Below are positions 1-10,234 of a stretch of DNA of 64,000 nt, one piece after another. The stretch covers positions 310,001 to 374,000 of the forward strand of contig NZ_PVTF01000008.1 in assembly GCF_003002815.1 (NCBI RefSeq), read 5' to 3'. The first letter of the stretch is position 1. Each line of letters starts with the position of its first letter. The notes beneath the pieces are model-generated. The model was given only the letters and a program-made list of their open reading frames with translations. It made no database searches and had not been told where the DNA came from. Origin of the DNA: Umezawaea tangerina. Lineage in GTDB: Bacteria; Actinomycetota; Actinomycetes; Mycobacteriales; Pseudonocardiaceae. A program made the position numbers and the translations under genes.

Positions 1-1224
1 GGGCAGGCGCCCGGCGTCTACGTCCTCGGCGGCTCGCTGCACGGGACGTGCCTGACCGGCCCCGACTTCGTCGAGGTGCTGGAACGGGCCCGGCTGCGCG
101 ACCTCGCGGGCGACGTGGCCGCCGAGCCGCGGTTCACCACCCTGCACAAGCCCGGTTCCGACTCGCGCGGGGTCGTCCAGTTCCACCTGGACGGCCGCGA
201 GGTCGTGGCCAAGATCGGCGAGGCGGAGGCGATCGCGGGCGAGGTCCGGTTCGCGGGCGCGGTCAACGACCTGCTGGCCCGCGAGGGTCGGCGCGCGCTC
301 TTCCCCGTGGTGCACGGACTCCGCGTCGAGGGCGGCCAGGCCGTCAGCCTCATGGAGGCGGGCGAGCCGATGCCCATCGCGCTGCTGTTCGCCGACGACC
401 GGCGCACCACGCTCGCCGACGACGCGCTGGGCCGCCTGGAGGCGCACCTGGACCAGGTCTCCGCCTGGTACCGGCTCACCGCCGCCGACCGGCGCCCCAC
501 CGTGGCCGACTACCTCTACCGCGAGCGCTACCACGCGCTGCCCGCGGAACCCGTGTTCGCCTCCACGTTCCGCGCCCTGTTTGGCGAGGCGGACCTGGAG
601 GAGGTCCTCGACGCGCGGGTGCTGCTGCCCGGCGGCGTCGACCTGCCGTCCTACCGGGAGTCGGTGCGGTGGCTGGACGAGGTCGTCCCCGGCCTGCTGC
701 CCGACCACGGCAGCGCGGTGCACGGCGACATCTACGCGGCCAACATGCTCCTGCGCGCCGACGGCAGCGCGGTGCTCATCGACCCCCGCACCGTGTGGGA
801 GGGCCGCGACCGCCCCGACGTCGGCTACGGCGACCCCGTGTTCGACTTCTCCACGCTGCTGCACGGCGTGTTCCCGATGGCCGCGATCCTGCGGGCGGTC
901 GAGACCGGCACGACCGCCGACCTGTTCGACGGTCCGGTGCGCCCGGCGGCGGGCGTGCTCGACCTGTCCTCGCTGCGCCTGCCCGGCGAGTTCCCGGACG
1001 CCGTGGAGAAGCTGGAAGCCGTGATGCTGCAAGGGCTGCCGCGTCCCGACGGGCACGCGCGGACCCGGCTGCTCATCGGCGCGGCCACCTCGCTGCTGGG
1101 GTGGCTCAAGTACGAGAAGTCGCTGCGGTCGCCGCAGGCGTGGCTGGCCACCTTCGGCTACGTCGCCTGGTACCTCGACCGGGCCAGGAAGTCCTTTGAC
1201 GACAACGGGAGACGAGAGCTGTGA
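1..1224 (+). CDS. APH-family small-molecule kinase (5'-partial)
   Basis: This is a phosphotransferase of the aminoglycoside/choline kinase fold, and its natural substrate is unknown. The reading frame is open from base 1, so the true start lies left of the window. The catalytic loop HGDIYAANMLL (about nt 721-753) has the Brenner-type HGDxxxxN signature, followed by the metal-binding IDPR near nt 778-790. The N-lobe lysine is probably in EVVAKIGE (about nt 202-225). The end overlaps the next gene by four bases (GTGA), so it belongs to the operon running to 12.3 kb. It could phosphorylate a pathway intermediate, or the finished product as self-protection. The sequence does not decide which. Confidence 0.75.
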   Translation, partial: GQAPGVYVLGGSLHGTCLTGPDFVEVLERARLRDLAGDVAAEPRFTTLHKPGSDSRGVVQFHLDGREVVAKIGEAEAIAGEVRFAGAVNDLLAREGRRALFPVVHGLRVEGGQAVSLMEAGEPMPIALLFADDRRTTLADDALGRLEAHLDQVSAWYRLTAADRRPTVADYLYRERYHALPAEPVFASTFRALFGEADLEEVLDARVLLPGGVDLPSYRESVRWLDEVVPGLLPDHGSAVHGDIYAANMLLRADGSAVLIDPRTVWEGRDRPDVGYGDPVFDFSTLLHGVFPMAAILRAVETGTTADLFDGPVRPAAGVLDLSSLRLPGEFPDAVEKLEAVMLQGLPRPDGHARTRLLIGAATSLLGWLKYEKSLRSPQAWLATFGYVAWYLDRARKSFDDNGRREL

Positions 1225-1948
1225 CGGCACTGGACTACGACGACCTCGCCACCGAGTACGCCAAGCACCGGCGTCCCTACCCCGGCCTGGTCGAGCACAT
1301 CGTGGAACGCGCGGGCGTGACGTCCGACTCGACCGTGCTGGAGGTCGGCTGCGGCACCGCGAACCACCTCGCCGCGGTGCGCCGCACGACGGGCGCGCGC
1401 TGCATCGGCGTCGAGCCGTCGGCTGAGATGCGCAAGCAGGCCGCCGAGCACCCGGAGGAGCTGGACCTGCGCGAGGGCTTCGCCGAGGAGCTGGACTTCC
1501 CCGAGGGCACCTTCGACCTGGTCATGTCGGTCGACATGATCCACTACGTGCGCGAGCCGCTGCGCTACTTCCAACGCGCCTTCGCCGCGCTCAAGCCGGG
1601 CGGCCACTTCCTCACGGTCACCGACTCCGACTGGGCCATCCGCAACCGGATCCCGATGGCCCGGTACTTCCCCGCCACGATCGAGGTCGAGTTCGCGCGC
1701 TACCAGCCGGTCCCGGCGCTCGCGGGCGACCTCGCGCTGGCCGGGTTCACCGACCTGTACGAGCGGATGATCGAGAGCACCTACCTGCTGCACGAGGCCA
1801 CCAAGTTCGAGGACAAGTCCCACTCCTGCCTGCACCTCATCGGCGACGAGGAGTTCGCGGCGGGCATCGCGGCCCTGCGCGCCGACCTCGCCAAGGGGCC
1901 GATCGAGGCGAACCAGCGGAGCCTCGCGCTCTGGGGGCGGCGGCCGCT

Positions 1949-1952
<4 letters not shown>
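1221..1952 (+). CDS. class I SAM-dependent methyltransferase
   Basis: This 243-residue cytoplasmic methyltransferase has the Rossmann motif I VLEVGCGTANHL at about residues 40-51, an acidic residue ending strand 2 (GVEPS) and the motif IV-like FDLVMSVDMIHYV near residue 100. This is the layout of small-molecule class I methyltransferases. The GTG start overlaps the kinase stop. The stop in turn overlaps the GTG of the lyase gene, which implies translational coupling. The substrate is not evident. Given the hydrazine-type neighbours, N-methylation of an intermediate is one possibility, but this is inference only. Confidence 0.85.
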
Positions 1953-3227
<1,275 letters not shown>

Positions 3228-3241
<14 letters not shown>

Positions 3242-3635
3242 AGTCGTCCAAGGCGCCGACCTGGACGTGGCCGAGGTCGCGGCGCTCTACCACGCCTCGA
3301 CGCTGGGGGAGCGCCGCCCGGTGGCGGACACCGAGCGCTTCCGGGACATGGTGCGCGGCGCGAACCTCATCGTGGTGGCCCGAGTGGACGACCGGCTCGT
3401 CGGCATCTCGCGGTGCGTCACCGACTGGTCCTACGCGACCTACCTGTCCGACCTGGCCGTGGACAAGGAGTTCCAGCACCAGGGGATCGGCCGCGACCTG
3501 ATCGAGAAGACCAGGCAGGCCGCTCCCCGCGCCAAGATCGTGCTGCTGTCGGCGCCCGCCTCCGTGGAGTACTACCCCCACGTCGGGTTCAAGCAGCACA
3601 ACTCGGCCTGGGTGATGGATCCGCTGACCCCATGA
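3228..3635 (+). CDS. GNAT N-acetyltransferase
   Basis: This compact 135-residue GNAT-fold acetyltransferase has the acetyl-CoA pyrophosphate loop QHQGIGRDLI at about residues 82-91 and the C-terminal YPHVGF block typical of the family. The start lies 14 bases inside the lyase gene, and the stop overlaps the next ATG (ATGA). In the proposed pathway it would play the FzmQ-like role of acetylating hydrazinosuccinate before the neighbouring lyase acts. Direct coupling to the lyase gene supports a shared step. GNAT substrates cannot be read from sequence, so amine detoxification or self-resistance remains an alternative. Confidence 0.85.
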
Positions 3636-4342
3636 GCACGAGCAGAGCGCCCCGGATCGGTGTCACCACCTACCAGGAGAACGCCTCCTGGCGCGGCTGG
3701 CACCGCAGTGCGTCCCTGGTGCCCAGGGACTTCCTCTCCCCGCTGGCCGACGCCGGCGCGTTGCCGCTGATGCTGCCGCCCGACGGCGGACCGGCCGAGG
3801 CGGCCGACCTGGCCGCGTGGCTCGACGGGCTGCTGCTCGTCGGCGGTCCCGACGTGGACCCGGCCAGGTACGGCGCACGGCGCGAGGAGCACACCGGTGG
3901 CGCGGAGCGCAAGCGCGACGAGTGGGAGCTCGCGCTGCTCGCCGCCGCCCTCGACGCCGGCATCCCGGTGCTGGGCGTGTGCCGGGGCATGCAGCTGCTC
4001 AACGTCGTCCGCGGCGGCACCCTGCGCCAGGACATCGGCAAGACCGACCACCAGCCCGAGGGCAGCCGGTTCGGCTCGGTCGTGGTGACCATGGTCGAGG
4101 ACCTGATGCCGGGCGCGCTGATCGGCCCGTCCACGACGGTCTCCTGCTACCACCACCAAGCCGTCGACGTGCTCGGCGCCGGTCTCGTGGCCACCGGGCG
4201 CAGCGCGGACGGCACGGTGGAGAGCCTGCAGCTCACCGACCGCGACTTCGTCGTCGGCGTGCAGTGGCACCCGGAGGTCGGCGGGGACCAGTCGCTGTTC
4301 AAGGCCTTCGCGACGGCCGCGGCCGGGCGGGTCCCGTGCTGA
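3632..4342 (+). CDS. class I glutamine amidotransferase-like hydrolase (peptidase C26, PuuD-like)
   Basis: This 236-residue protein belongs to the gamma-glutamyl hydrolase/PuuD family. The nucleophile is Cys117 in GVCRGMQL, and the partner His/Glu lie in VQWHPE near residue 212. The oxyanion region is GGPDVDP. PuuD-type enzymes remove a gamma-glutamyl group from an amine. The same operon carries a PuuA/GS-like ligase, which could install gamma-glutamyl groups. The pair therefore suggests a gamma-glutamyl carrier or protection strategy. The start was chosen at the ATG overlapping the acetyltransferase stop, because upstream in-frame sequence lies inside that gene. Confidence 0.85.
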   Translation: MSTSRAPRIGVTTYQENASWRGWHRSASLVPRDFLSPLADAGALPLMLPPDGGPAEAADLAAWLDGLLLVGGPDVDPARYGARREEHTGGAERKRDEWELALLAAALDAGIPVLGVCRGMQLLNVVRGGTLRQDIGKTDHQPEGSRFGSVVVTMVEDLMPGALIGPSTTVSCYHHQAVDVLGAGLVATGRSADGTVESLQLTDRDFVVGVQWHPEVGGDQSLFKAFATAAAGRVPC

Positions 4343-5565
4343 GCGCGGTGCTGCCGCGCAGCCACCGGGGCCGGGTGCTGGCCGCGGGGGCGCTGCTCGA
4401 CGCCGTGGCCACCGGCCTGTACCAGGCCGTGGCGACGCTGTACTTCGTCCAGCACGTGGGCATCCCGGCCGCCTCGGTCGGGCTCGCCCTCACGCTGGCC
4501 AACACGTTCGGCCTGCTCGTCCCGATGCCGGTCGCGCGGCTCACCCGCCGGATCGGGGTGACCAGGGTCTACGTCGCCCTGCTGGTGCTGCGCGGTGTCG
4601 GCATGGCCGGCTACGTCCTCGTGGACGGCTACTGGCGCTACCTCCTCGTCACGGCCTTCTTCACCGCCGCCAGCCGCGCGGCCCTGCCGCTGCTGCAGGT
4701 GCTCGTGGGGCAGATGGAGGGCGAGGGCGACCGGACGCGCACGATGGCGTCGATGCGGACGGTGAACAACATCGGCCTCGCCACCGGCTTCTTCTTCGCC
4801 GCGGGCGTCCAGCTGTTCCAGTCCCGCCTGGCCTACCAGGTGCTGTTCCTGGTCGGCGGTATCGCCTTCGCGCTCGTCTCGTTCGTCACGGTCGCGGCCA
4901 CGCGCGGGATCGAGGGGCGCGACGCCGCCGTGCCGGACAAGGAGAAGCGGCCCAGGACGGTCTACCGGGACGGCCGGTTCATGGTCGTCGCGGTCGCCAA
5001 CGCGGCCCTGCTCCTGCACGACAGCATGCTGTTCATCCTCATCCCGCTGTGGGTGGTGCAGCGGGCAGGACTGTCGCCCACGGCGAGCTCGGTCCTGCTG
5101 ATGCTCAACACCGCGATCACCGTGCTCATCCAGGTCCGCCTGGCCAAGTACGGCAAGGGTTTCGGCGGCGCCATGCGACTGCTCCGGTGGTCGGTGGTGG
5201 CGCTGGCGACCGCCTCGCTGTTCCTCGGTTCCGCGGGATCGGGCGGCGACACGTGGGTGCTGGTCGCCCTGCTCGCCGCGGCGGTCGTGCTGCTGACCGT
5301 GGGCGAGAACCTGCACGCCATCGCCGGGTGGGAGCTGTCGTTCCTGCTGTCGGCGCCCGAGCAGCGGGCGCAGTACCTCAGCCTGTTCAGCCTCGGGTAC
5401 ACCGGCCAGCTCATCGTCGGGCCGGTGCTGATGACCTCGGTCGTGCTGCCCTGGGGCATGCCGGGTCTGCTGGTGATGATCCTCGTCTTCGTGCTCGCCG
5501 CGGTGGCCACCTCGATCGCGGTCCGCGGTCACTCGGCCGTCCGCGAAGCGGAGGTGCGCGCGTGA
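4336..5565 (+). CDS. MFS transporter (probable exporter)
   Basis: This is a membrane protein of about 409 residues with roughly 12 hydrophobic segments and the MFS-type loop RLTRRIGVTRVY after the second helix. It starts at GTG 4336, which overlaps the hydrolase stop. Its place in the operon suggests export of the product or resistance to it. The stop overlaps a further GTG (5562). The substrate cannot be inferred from sequence. Confidence 0.85.
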   Translation: MLSAVLPRSHRGRVLAAGALLDAVATGLYQAVATLYFVQHVGIPAASVGLALTLANTFGLLVPMPVARLTRRIGVTRVYVALLVLRGVGMAGYVLVDGYWRYLLVTAFFTAASRAALPLLQVLVGQMEGEGDRTRTMASMRTVNNIGLATGFFFAAGVQLFQSRLAYQVLFLVGGIAFALVSFVTVAATRGIEGRDAAVPDKEKRPRTVYRDGRFMVVAVANAALLLHDSMLFILIPLWVVQRAGLSPTASSVLLMLNTAITVLIQVRLAKYGKGFGGAMRLLRWSVVALATASLFLGSAGSGGDTWVLVALLAAAVVLLTVGENLHAIAGWELSFLLSAPEQRAQYLSLFSLGYTGQLIVGPVLMTSVVLPWGMPGLLVMILVFVLAAVATSIAVRGHSAVREAEVRA

Positions 5566-5765
5566 GCACGCCGACCGGGTTCGTCTTGTCCCACCTGTCG
5601 TTCGTCAACGGGTCGGCCTCCCCTGATCGAGCCGGTGGATGCCAGCCACGGGAAGGGGAGCTGTGGTCTCGCTCAAGTCCGAAGGGTTCACCGAACTGGT
5701 CGCCGACGTCGCGCAGGTCGCGCGGTCGTCGCGGGACGTCGCCGTGGTCACGAAGATCGCGCTGA
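5562..5765 (+). CDS. doubtful small ORF between MFS gene and unknown gene
   Basis: A GTG overlaps the MFS stop and opens a 67-codon frame beginning VSTPTGFVLSHLSFVNGSAS. The first 20 codons all end in G or C, as real genes here do. The bias then collapses and the frame runs over the start of the next gene. This could be a very short translated peptide, the relic of a longer gene, or a chance frame. I cannot assign a function. Confidence 0.25.
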   Translation: MSTPTGFVLSHLSFVNGSASPDRAGGCQPREGELWSRSSPKGSPNWSPTSRRSRGRRGTSPWSRRSR

Positions 5766-7363
5766 CCCTGGACGGCCGTCTCGGCGAGGACATCGGGTCG
5801 GCGGCGCTCACCGCCGCGGACCGGGTGGTCGTGGAGCTGTTGCGGGGTCCGGGGATCCACCTGGACGCCGACGACGTCGACGACGCCGACGACCGGCTGT
5901 TCCTCACCCGCACCGGCAGGCTCGCGGTGCGGCTCGACGGGGCCGAGGGCCCCGAGGACGCGTTCCCGCTCGGCGCGGTGCGGTGGGGCGACGTCGACCC
6001 CACCGACGTGAAGGCGCGGGCGCGGGCCGAGCACGACCGGACCGCGCGGGGCATCGCCGCGCTGCACGCCGAGCTGGTCGCCCAGCCGGAGGCGGAGGTC
6101 CACGCGCGGCTCAAGCGGATCGAGCACGCCGTGGTGCACATGGCACCCGTGGTGATCTACGTCGACGAGCGCGTGTACACCAACCTGACCAAGTTCGGGA
6201 CCCTGCCGGGGAAGTCGCTGTCCGCGACGCACGCCCGGTCGCTGTTCAACCGGCTGCGCGCCACCCCGGTCGCGGACTGGGCCCCGGTGGACGCCTGCTT
6301 CGTGGCGTGCGCCGACGTCCTGCTGGTGTCCGGGCCGCCGGTGCGGCTGGAGGAGTTCAACGGCACCCAGCTCGACCCGGAGGCGCTGCGCGACTTCCTG
6401 GTCGAGCGCATCGGCACCTACGGCGGGGCACCGCTGCCGGGCGGGACCGACCTGCGGCGGCTGGAGGAGCTCGCCGTCCGGTGCGCCGCGCTGCGCAAGG
6501 AGACCGTCGGCGGCGGCGACTCGACGCCCTACCGCGTGATCAACGGCCTCAACCTGCACAAGTCCGAGCACCTGCTGCCCACCCCGGCGGTGCTCGGCGA
6601 CGCGCCGGAGGCCGTGATGGCCCGATTAGCAGAGGTCCTCGGGGTCGACTCGCCCGTCGACACCCGGATCACCGACCTGGCACCGCTGTTCACCGACCTG
6701 GCCTCGCGCCTGGTGACCGCGCCCGCGCCCGAGGGGTTCACCACGGCGTTCGAGTCGGTCCTGCACGCGTTCGTGACCACGGCCGCCGAGGCCTTCGACG
6801 CCGACGTGGCGATGAGCAGGGGCCCGCAGACGTTCGACCCGCTGCGCACCGAGCACGAGGTCGACCCGCTCGGGCTGGGCACCGGGGACTTCTACTGCTG
6901 CGTCGCGCCCAGGCAGGCGTTCGTGGAGCGGTTCCGCGAGTTCACGCCGGGCCTGACGCGGGCGCTGTCCGCCTACAGCGCCCGGATGCGGTTCAACACC
7001 TGGCACTACCTGCCCTCGACGCTGGGCGTGGTCGAACGCGAGCCCGGCCGGGACGACTGGTTCTTCGCGCCCACCATGCCGGACGTGGCGTCGTGGTCCG
7101 ACCAGCACCACACCGGGCACGTGGCCTTCGGCGTCCGGTACGCCATCCGCGTCCCGTTCGGCATCGACTACGACGGCCGCGCGCTGCCCGGTCTCTACGA
7201 CCTGCGGCTCATGCGCACCTCCCTGCCCGCGTTCACGGTGGGGGAGCTGCGCGGCGCCATCGCCACGGCACTGCTGCTCAAGCAGCTCTACCAGGCGATG
7301 TCCGCGCACGAGCCGAAGGTCGTCGACTTCGGCAAGAGCTGGTACGAGAGGTTCCATGGTTGA
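5663..7363 (+). CDS. protein of unknown family in the hydrazine-type operon
   Basis: I do not recognise this protein of about 566 residues. It looks soluble, with no signal peptide, no clear nucleotide-binding loop and no zinc motif. Conserved-looking blocks include an aromatic stretch RMRFNTWHYLPS, then SDQHHTGHVAFGVRYAIRVP near residues 475-500, rich in His and aromatic residues, and a C-terminal KSWYERFHG. GTG 5663 was chosen because a GGAAGGGGAG ribosome site directly precedes it. An in-frame ATG at 5639 would add eight residues. It lies between the exporter and the amidase, and its stop overlaps the amidase ATG. By position it is the best candidate for a step lacking an assigned enzyme, including N-N bond formation. 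Confidence 0.8.
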   Translation: MVSLKSEGFTELVADVAQVARSSRDVAVVTKIALTLDGRLGEDIGSAALTAADRVVVELLRGPGIHLDADDVDDADDRLFLTRTGRLAVRLDGAEGPEDAFPLGAVRWGDVDPTDVKARARAEHDRTARGIAALHAELVAQPEAEVHARLKRIEHAVVHMAPVVIYVDERVYTNLTKFGTLPGKSLSATHARSLFNRLRATPVADWAPVDACFVACADVLLVSGPPVRLEEFNGTQLDPEALRDFLVERIGTYGGAPLPGGTDLRRLEELAVRCAALRKETVGGGDSTPYRVINGLNLHKSEHLLPTPAVLGDAPEAVMARLAEVLGVDSPVDTRITDLAPLFTDLASRLVTAPAPEGFTTAFESVLHAFVTTAAEAFDADVAMSRGPQTFDPLRTEHEVDPLGLGTGDFYCCVAPRQAFVERFREFTPGLTRALSAYSARMRFNTWHYLPSTLGVVEREPGRDDWFFAPTMPDVASWSDQHHTGHVAFGVRYAIRVPFGIDYDGRALPGLYDLRLMRTSLPAFTVGELRGAIATALLLKQLYQAMSAHEPKVVDFGKSWYERFHG

Positions 7364-8726
7364 CCCGCGCCACGCGAGCGCGGCCGAACTGCGCGCCTGC
7401 TACTCGACCAAGGAGCTGTCCCCGACCGAGCACGTCCGCGCGACGCTCGACCTGCTGGAGGAGTCCCAACCGGAGCTGCACGCCTTCACGACCGTCACCG
7501 CCGACCTGGCCATGGCCCAGGCCGCGGAGGCGGAACGGCTGATCCTGGAGCACGGGGAGGAGGCCTGGCACGGGCGACCGCTGCTGGGCCTGCCCGTGTC
7601 GGTCAAGGACCTGACGCCCACCGCGGGCGTGCGCACGACCCGCGGGTCGCTGCTGCGCGCCGACTGGGTGCCGGAGCAGGACGCGCCCGCCGTGACCCGG
7701 CTGCGCGAGGCGGGTGCGGCCCTGCTCGGCAAGACGGCCACCTCCGAGTTCGGCTGGAGCGCGGGCACCGTCAACCGGCTCACCGAGCCGGTGGCCAACC
7801 CGTGGGACCTCACCCGCAGCGCGGGCGGGTCCAGCGGGGGAGCCGCGGCGGCCGTGGCCGCCGGGATCGGCGTCGCCGCACTGGGCACCGACGGCGCCGG
7901 GTCGATCCGGATCCCGGCGGCGTTCTGCGGGGTGGTCGGCTACAAACCGACCTTCGGGCACGTGCCGTACGCGCCGCTGAGCCCGGAGGGCCTGTCCCAC
8001 CTCGGGCCGCTGGCCCGTGACGTGGCCACGGCGCGGCTGGTCGCCGACGCGATCGCCGGACCGCACCCCGACGACCCGCTGTCGGTGCCCCGACCGCCCC
8101 GGCGTCCCACACCGGACCGCGTGCGGGTGGCGTGGCTGCGCTGGCCGGACGAGACCGGCGCACCGGGCGAGGTGGCGGCCATCGCGCGGGACGCGGCGGC
8201 GGCGCTCGGCGACGTCGCCGAGGTCGACCTGCCCTTCGCCGACCCCTACCCCCACCTGGTGACCATCCTCGCCGCGTTCGACGCGGGCCAGCGGCCGCGG
8301 GACGACGCGCTGTCCGACCCCTTCCGGCTGCGCGTGGTCGAGCACGGACGGCGGCTGGGCGCCGCCGACCTCGCGCACGCCCTGACCGAACGGCAGCGGC
8401 TCGTCCAACGGGTCGACGCGCTGATGGAGCGCTTCGACGTGCTCGCCTCGCCCACCGCGTGGGTCGAGCCGTTCGCCGTCGACCGGTGGCGGCCCGACGA
8501 CGGCGACGACCTCGACTGGCTGGCGTGGTGCCGCGCCGCCTACCCGTTCAACCTCACCGGCCAGCCCGCGGTCTCCGTCCCGGCGGGGCTCACCGCGGCG
8601 GGCCTGCCCGTCGGGCTGCACCTCGCGGGCCGACGGCACGAGGACGACCTCGTCCTCGACGTCGCCGAACGGTTCGGGAACGCCCGCCCGTGGCACCGGC
8701 AGCACCTCGGAAAGGAACAGCGGTGA
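7356..8726 (+). CDS. amidase-signature hydrolase
   Basis: This 456-residue amidase-signature enzyme has the full Ser-cisSer-Lys triad. Lys84 is in VSVKDL, the cis-Ser is in AGGSSGG at 159-160, and nucleophile Ser183 is in GAGSIRIP. Such enzymes cleave or transfer acyl groups on amides and hydrazides. In the fosfazinomycin/kinamycin precedent (FzmO) an amidase frees or transfers hydrazine from acetylhydrazine on the way to gamma-glutamylhydrazide. The ATG lies inside the previous gene's end, and the stop overlaps the GTG of the GS-like gene, so the two should be made together. Confidence 0.9.
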   Translation: MVDPRHASAAELRACYSTKELSPTEHVRATLDLLEESQPELHAFTTVTADLAMAQAAEAERLILEHGEEAWHGRPLLGLPVSVKDLTPTAGVRTTRGSLLRADWVPEQDAPAVTRLREAGAALLGKTATSEFGWSAGTVNRLTEPVANPWDLTRSAGGSSGGAAAAVAAGIGVAALGTDGAGSIRIPAAFCGVVGYKPTFGHVPYAPLSPEGLSHLGPLARDVATARLVADAIAGPHPDDPLSVPRPPRRPTPDRVRVAWLRWPDETGAPGEVAAIARDAAAALGDVAEVDLPFADPYPHLVTILAAFDAGQRPRDDALSDPFRLRVVEHGRRLGAADLAHALTERQRLVQRVDALMERFDVLASPTAWVEPFAVDRWRPDDGDDLDWLAWCRAAYPFNLTGQPAVSVPAGLTAAGLPVGLHLAGRRHEDDLVLDVAERFGNARPWHRQHLGKEQR

Positions 8727-10234
8727 ACAGCGACAGCTACCTGGCGCAAGCGGCGGGGCAGACGGACTTCGTCGCCCGCCACGGGTTGTGGGACGACGAG
8801 CAGAAGGCCGCGGCCACCGAGGTAGAGGCCCGGCTGGACTCGGTGGACTTCGTCCGGGTCGTCTACGGCGACCCGCACGGCATCGCGCGCTCCAAGACCG
8901 TGAGCACGGAGGTGTTCCGCACGGTCCTGCGCAACGGCATGGACTTCAGCCCCGGCCCGTTCGTCTTCGACACCGGGCACGCCGTCGCCGTCGACTTCTT
9001 CGCCGAGGGCGGCGGGATCGGCATCCCCGAGCTGACGGGGGCGGGCGACTTCATCGTGGTGCCGGACCCGCGCACGTTCCGCGTCCTGCCGCACACCGGC
9101 CGCCCCACCGGCTGGGTGATCGGCGACGAGCACCTGCGCGACGGCTCACCGCACCCGCTGTCCGGACGGGCCGTGCTCAAGCGCCAGTGCGACCAGCTCG
9201 CCGCCCGCGGCCTGAGCTACGTGGTCGGGCTGGAGGTCGAGTGGTACCTCACGAAGAAGACCGGGGACCCGCTCGCCCGGCCCGGCGGGTTCGGCGTCCA
9301 GGGCGGGCCGCCCGCGGTGGAGCACGTCAACGGCGGCTACCAGTTCAACTCCGACTCGCTGCTGGACGCCGTGATGCCGGTGATCGACCCGGTGATCGAC
9401 GCCCTGCTGGCGCTGGGCCTGCCGATCAGGACCGTCGAGCACGAGTCGGGGCCGGGGCAGCTGGAGTTCACCTTCAGCCCGATGGACGGACTGGACGCCG
9501 CCGACGCGATGCTGCTGTTCCGCACCGTCACCAAGCAGGTGCTCGCCCGCGGCGGCCACCACGCGTCGTTCATGGCACTGCCCGGCCTGCCGGGGTTCGA
9601 CCCCAGCGGCTGGCACCTGCACCAGTCGCTGGCCGACCGCGCGACCGGCCGCAACCTGTTCGTCGCCGAACCGGGCGCGGACGTGCTCTCGGAGCTGGGG
9701 ATGGCCTACCTCGGCGGGCTGCTGGAGCACGCCCCCGCGGCGAGCCTGCTGTGCGTGCCGACGATCAACGGCTACCGGCGGATGCGGACCGGGTTCAGCC
9801 TGTCGCCCGACCGGATCGCCTGGTCGACGGAGAACCGCGGCGCGTTCCTGCGGGTGCTCGGGGCGAACGGAGACCCCGGCAGCCACGTGGAGAACCGCAT
9901 CGGCGAGCCGTCGGCCAACCCGTACCTCTACCTGGCCAGCCAGGTCAGCGCGGGCGTGGACGGCGTGGACAACCAGCTCAAACCGGGTCCGCCCGCCGGC
10001 GACCCGCACAGCCCGGAGGCGCTGCCGCTGCCCACGACGCTCGTCGAGGCCCTGGAGGGCTTCACCGCGAGTGATCATTACCGCGTTACGCTGGGCGGGG
10101 CCCTGCACGAGGCGCTGCGGCTGATGAAGACCAGCGAGCAGGCCAGGTACGACGAGTGGCGCACCGGCGGCGGTGCGGTGCGGGACGACGAGGTCACCGA
10201 ATGGGAGCACAGTGAGTACTTCGCCACTTACTAG
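8723..10234 (+). CDS. glutamine synthetase-like gamma-glutamyl ligase
   Basis: This 503-residue member of the GS catalytic family probably forms a gamma-glutamyl amide or hydrazide with ATP. Visible motifs are the substrate-binding SGWHLHQSL, a C-terminal RTGFSLSPDRIAWSTENR with nucleotide/phosphate-binding Arg residues, and the metal-site ENRIGEPSANPY. It differs from housekeeping GlnA and looks like the PuuA/FzmN type. The GTG start overlaps the amidase stop. The FemAB-like gene begins within its last codons (GTG 10212). The predicted acceptor is hydrazine or a substituted hydrazine, which is inference from the gene set. Confidence 0.88.
   Translation: MNSDSYLAQAAGQTDFVARHGLWDDEQKAAATEVEARLDSVDFVRVVYGDPHGIARSKTVSTEVFRTVLRNGMDFSPGPFVFDTGHAVAVDFFAEGGGIGIPELTGAGDFIVVPDPRTFRVLPHTGRPTGWVIGDEHLRDGSPHPLSGRAVLKRQCDQLAARGLSYVVGLEVEWYLTKKTGDPLARPGGFGVQGGPPAVEHVNGGYQFNSDSLLDAVMPVIDPVIDALLALGLPIRTVEHESGPGQLEFTFSPMDGLDAADAMLLFRTVTKQVLARGGHHASFMALPGLPGFDPSGWHLHQSLADRATGRNLFVAEPGADVLSELGMAYLGGLLEHAPAASLLCVPTINGYRRMRTGFSLSPDRIAWSTENRGAFLRVLGANGDPGSHVENRIGEPSANPYLYLASQVSAGVDGVDNQLKPGPPAGDPHSPEALPLPTTLVEALEGFTASDHYRVTLGGALHEALRLMKTSEQARYDEWRTGGGAVRDDEVTEWEHSEYFATY

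Noticed and set aside
4147-5532. Long minus-strand frame opposite the hydrolase and MFS genes
   Set aside because: His/Arg/Asp-rich composition is a shadow of the + strand codon bias; no ribosome site or family motif.
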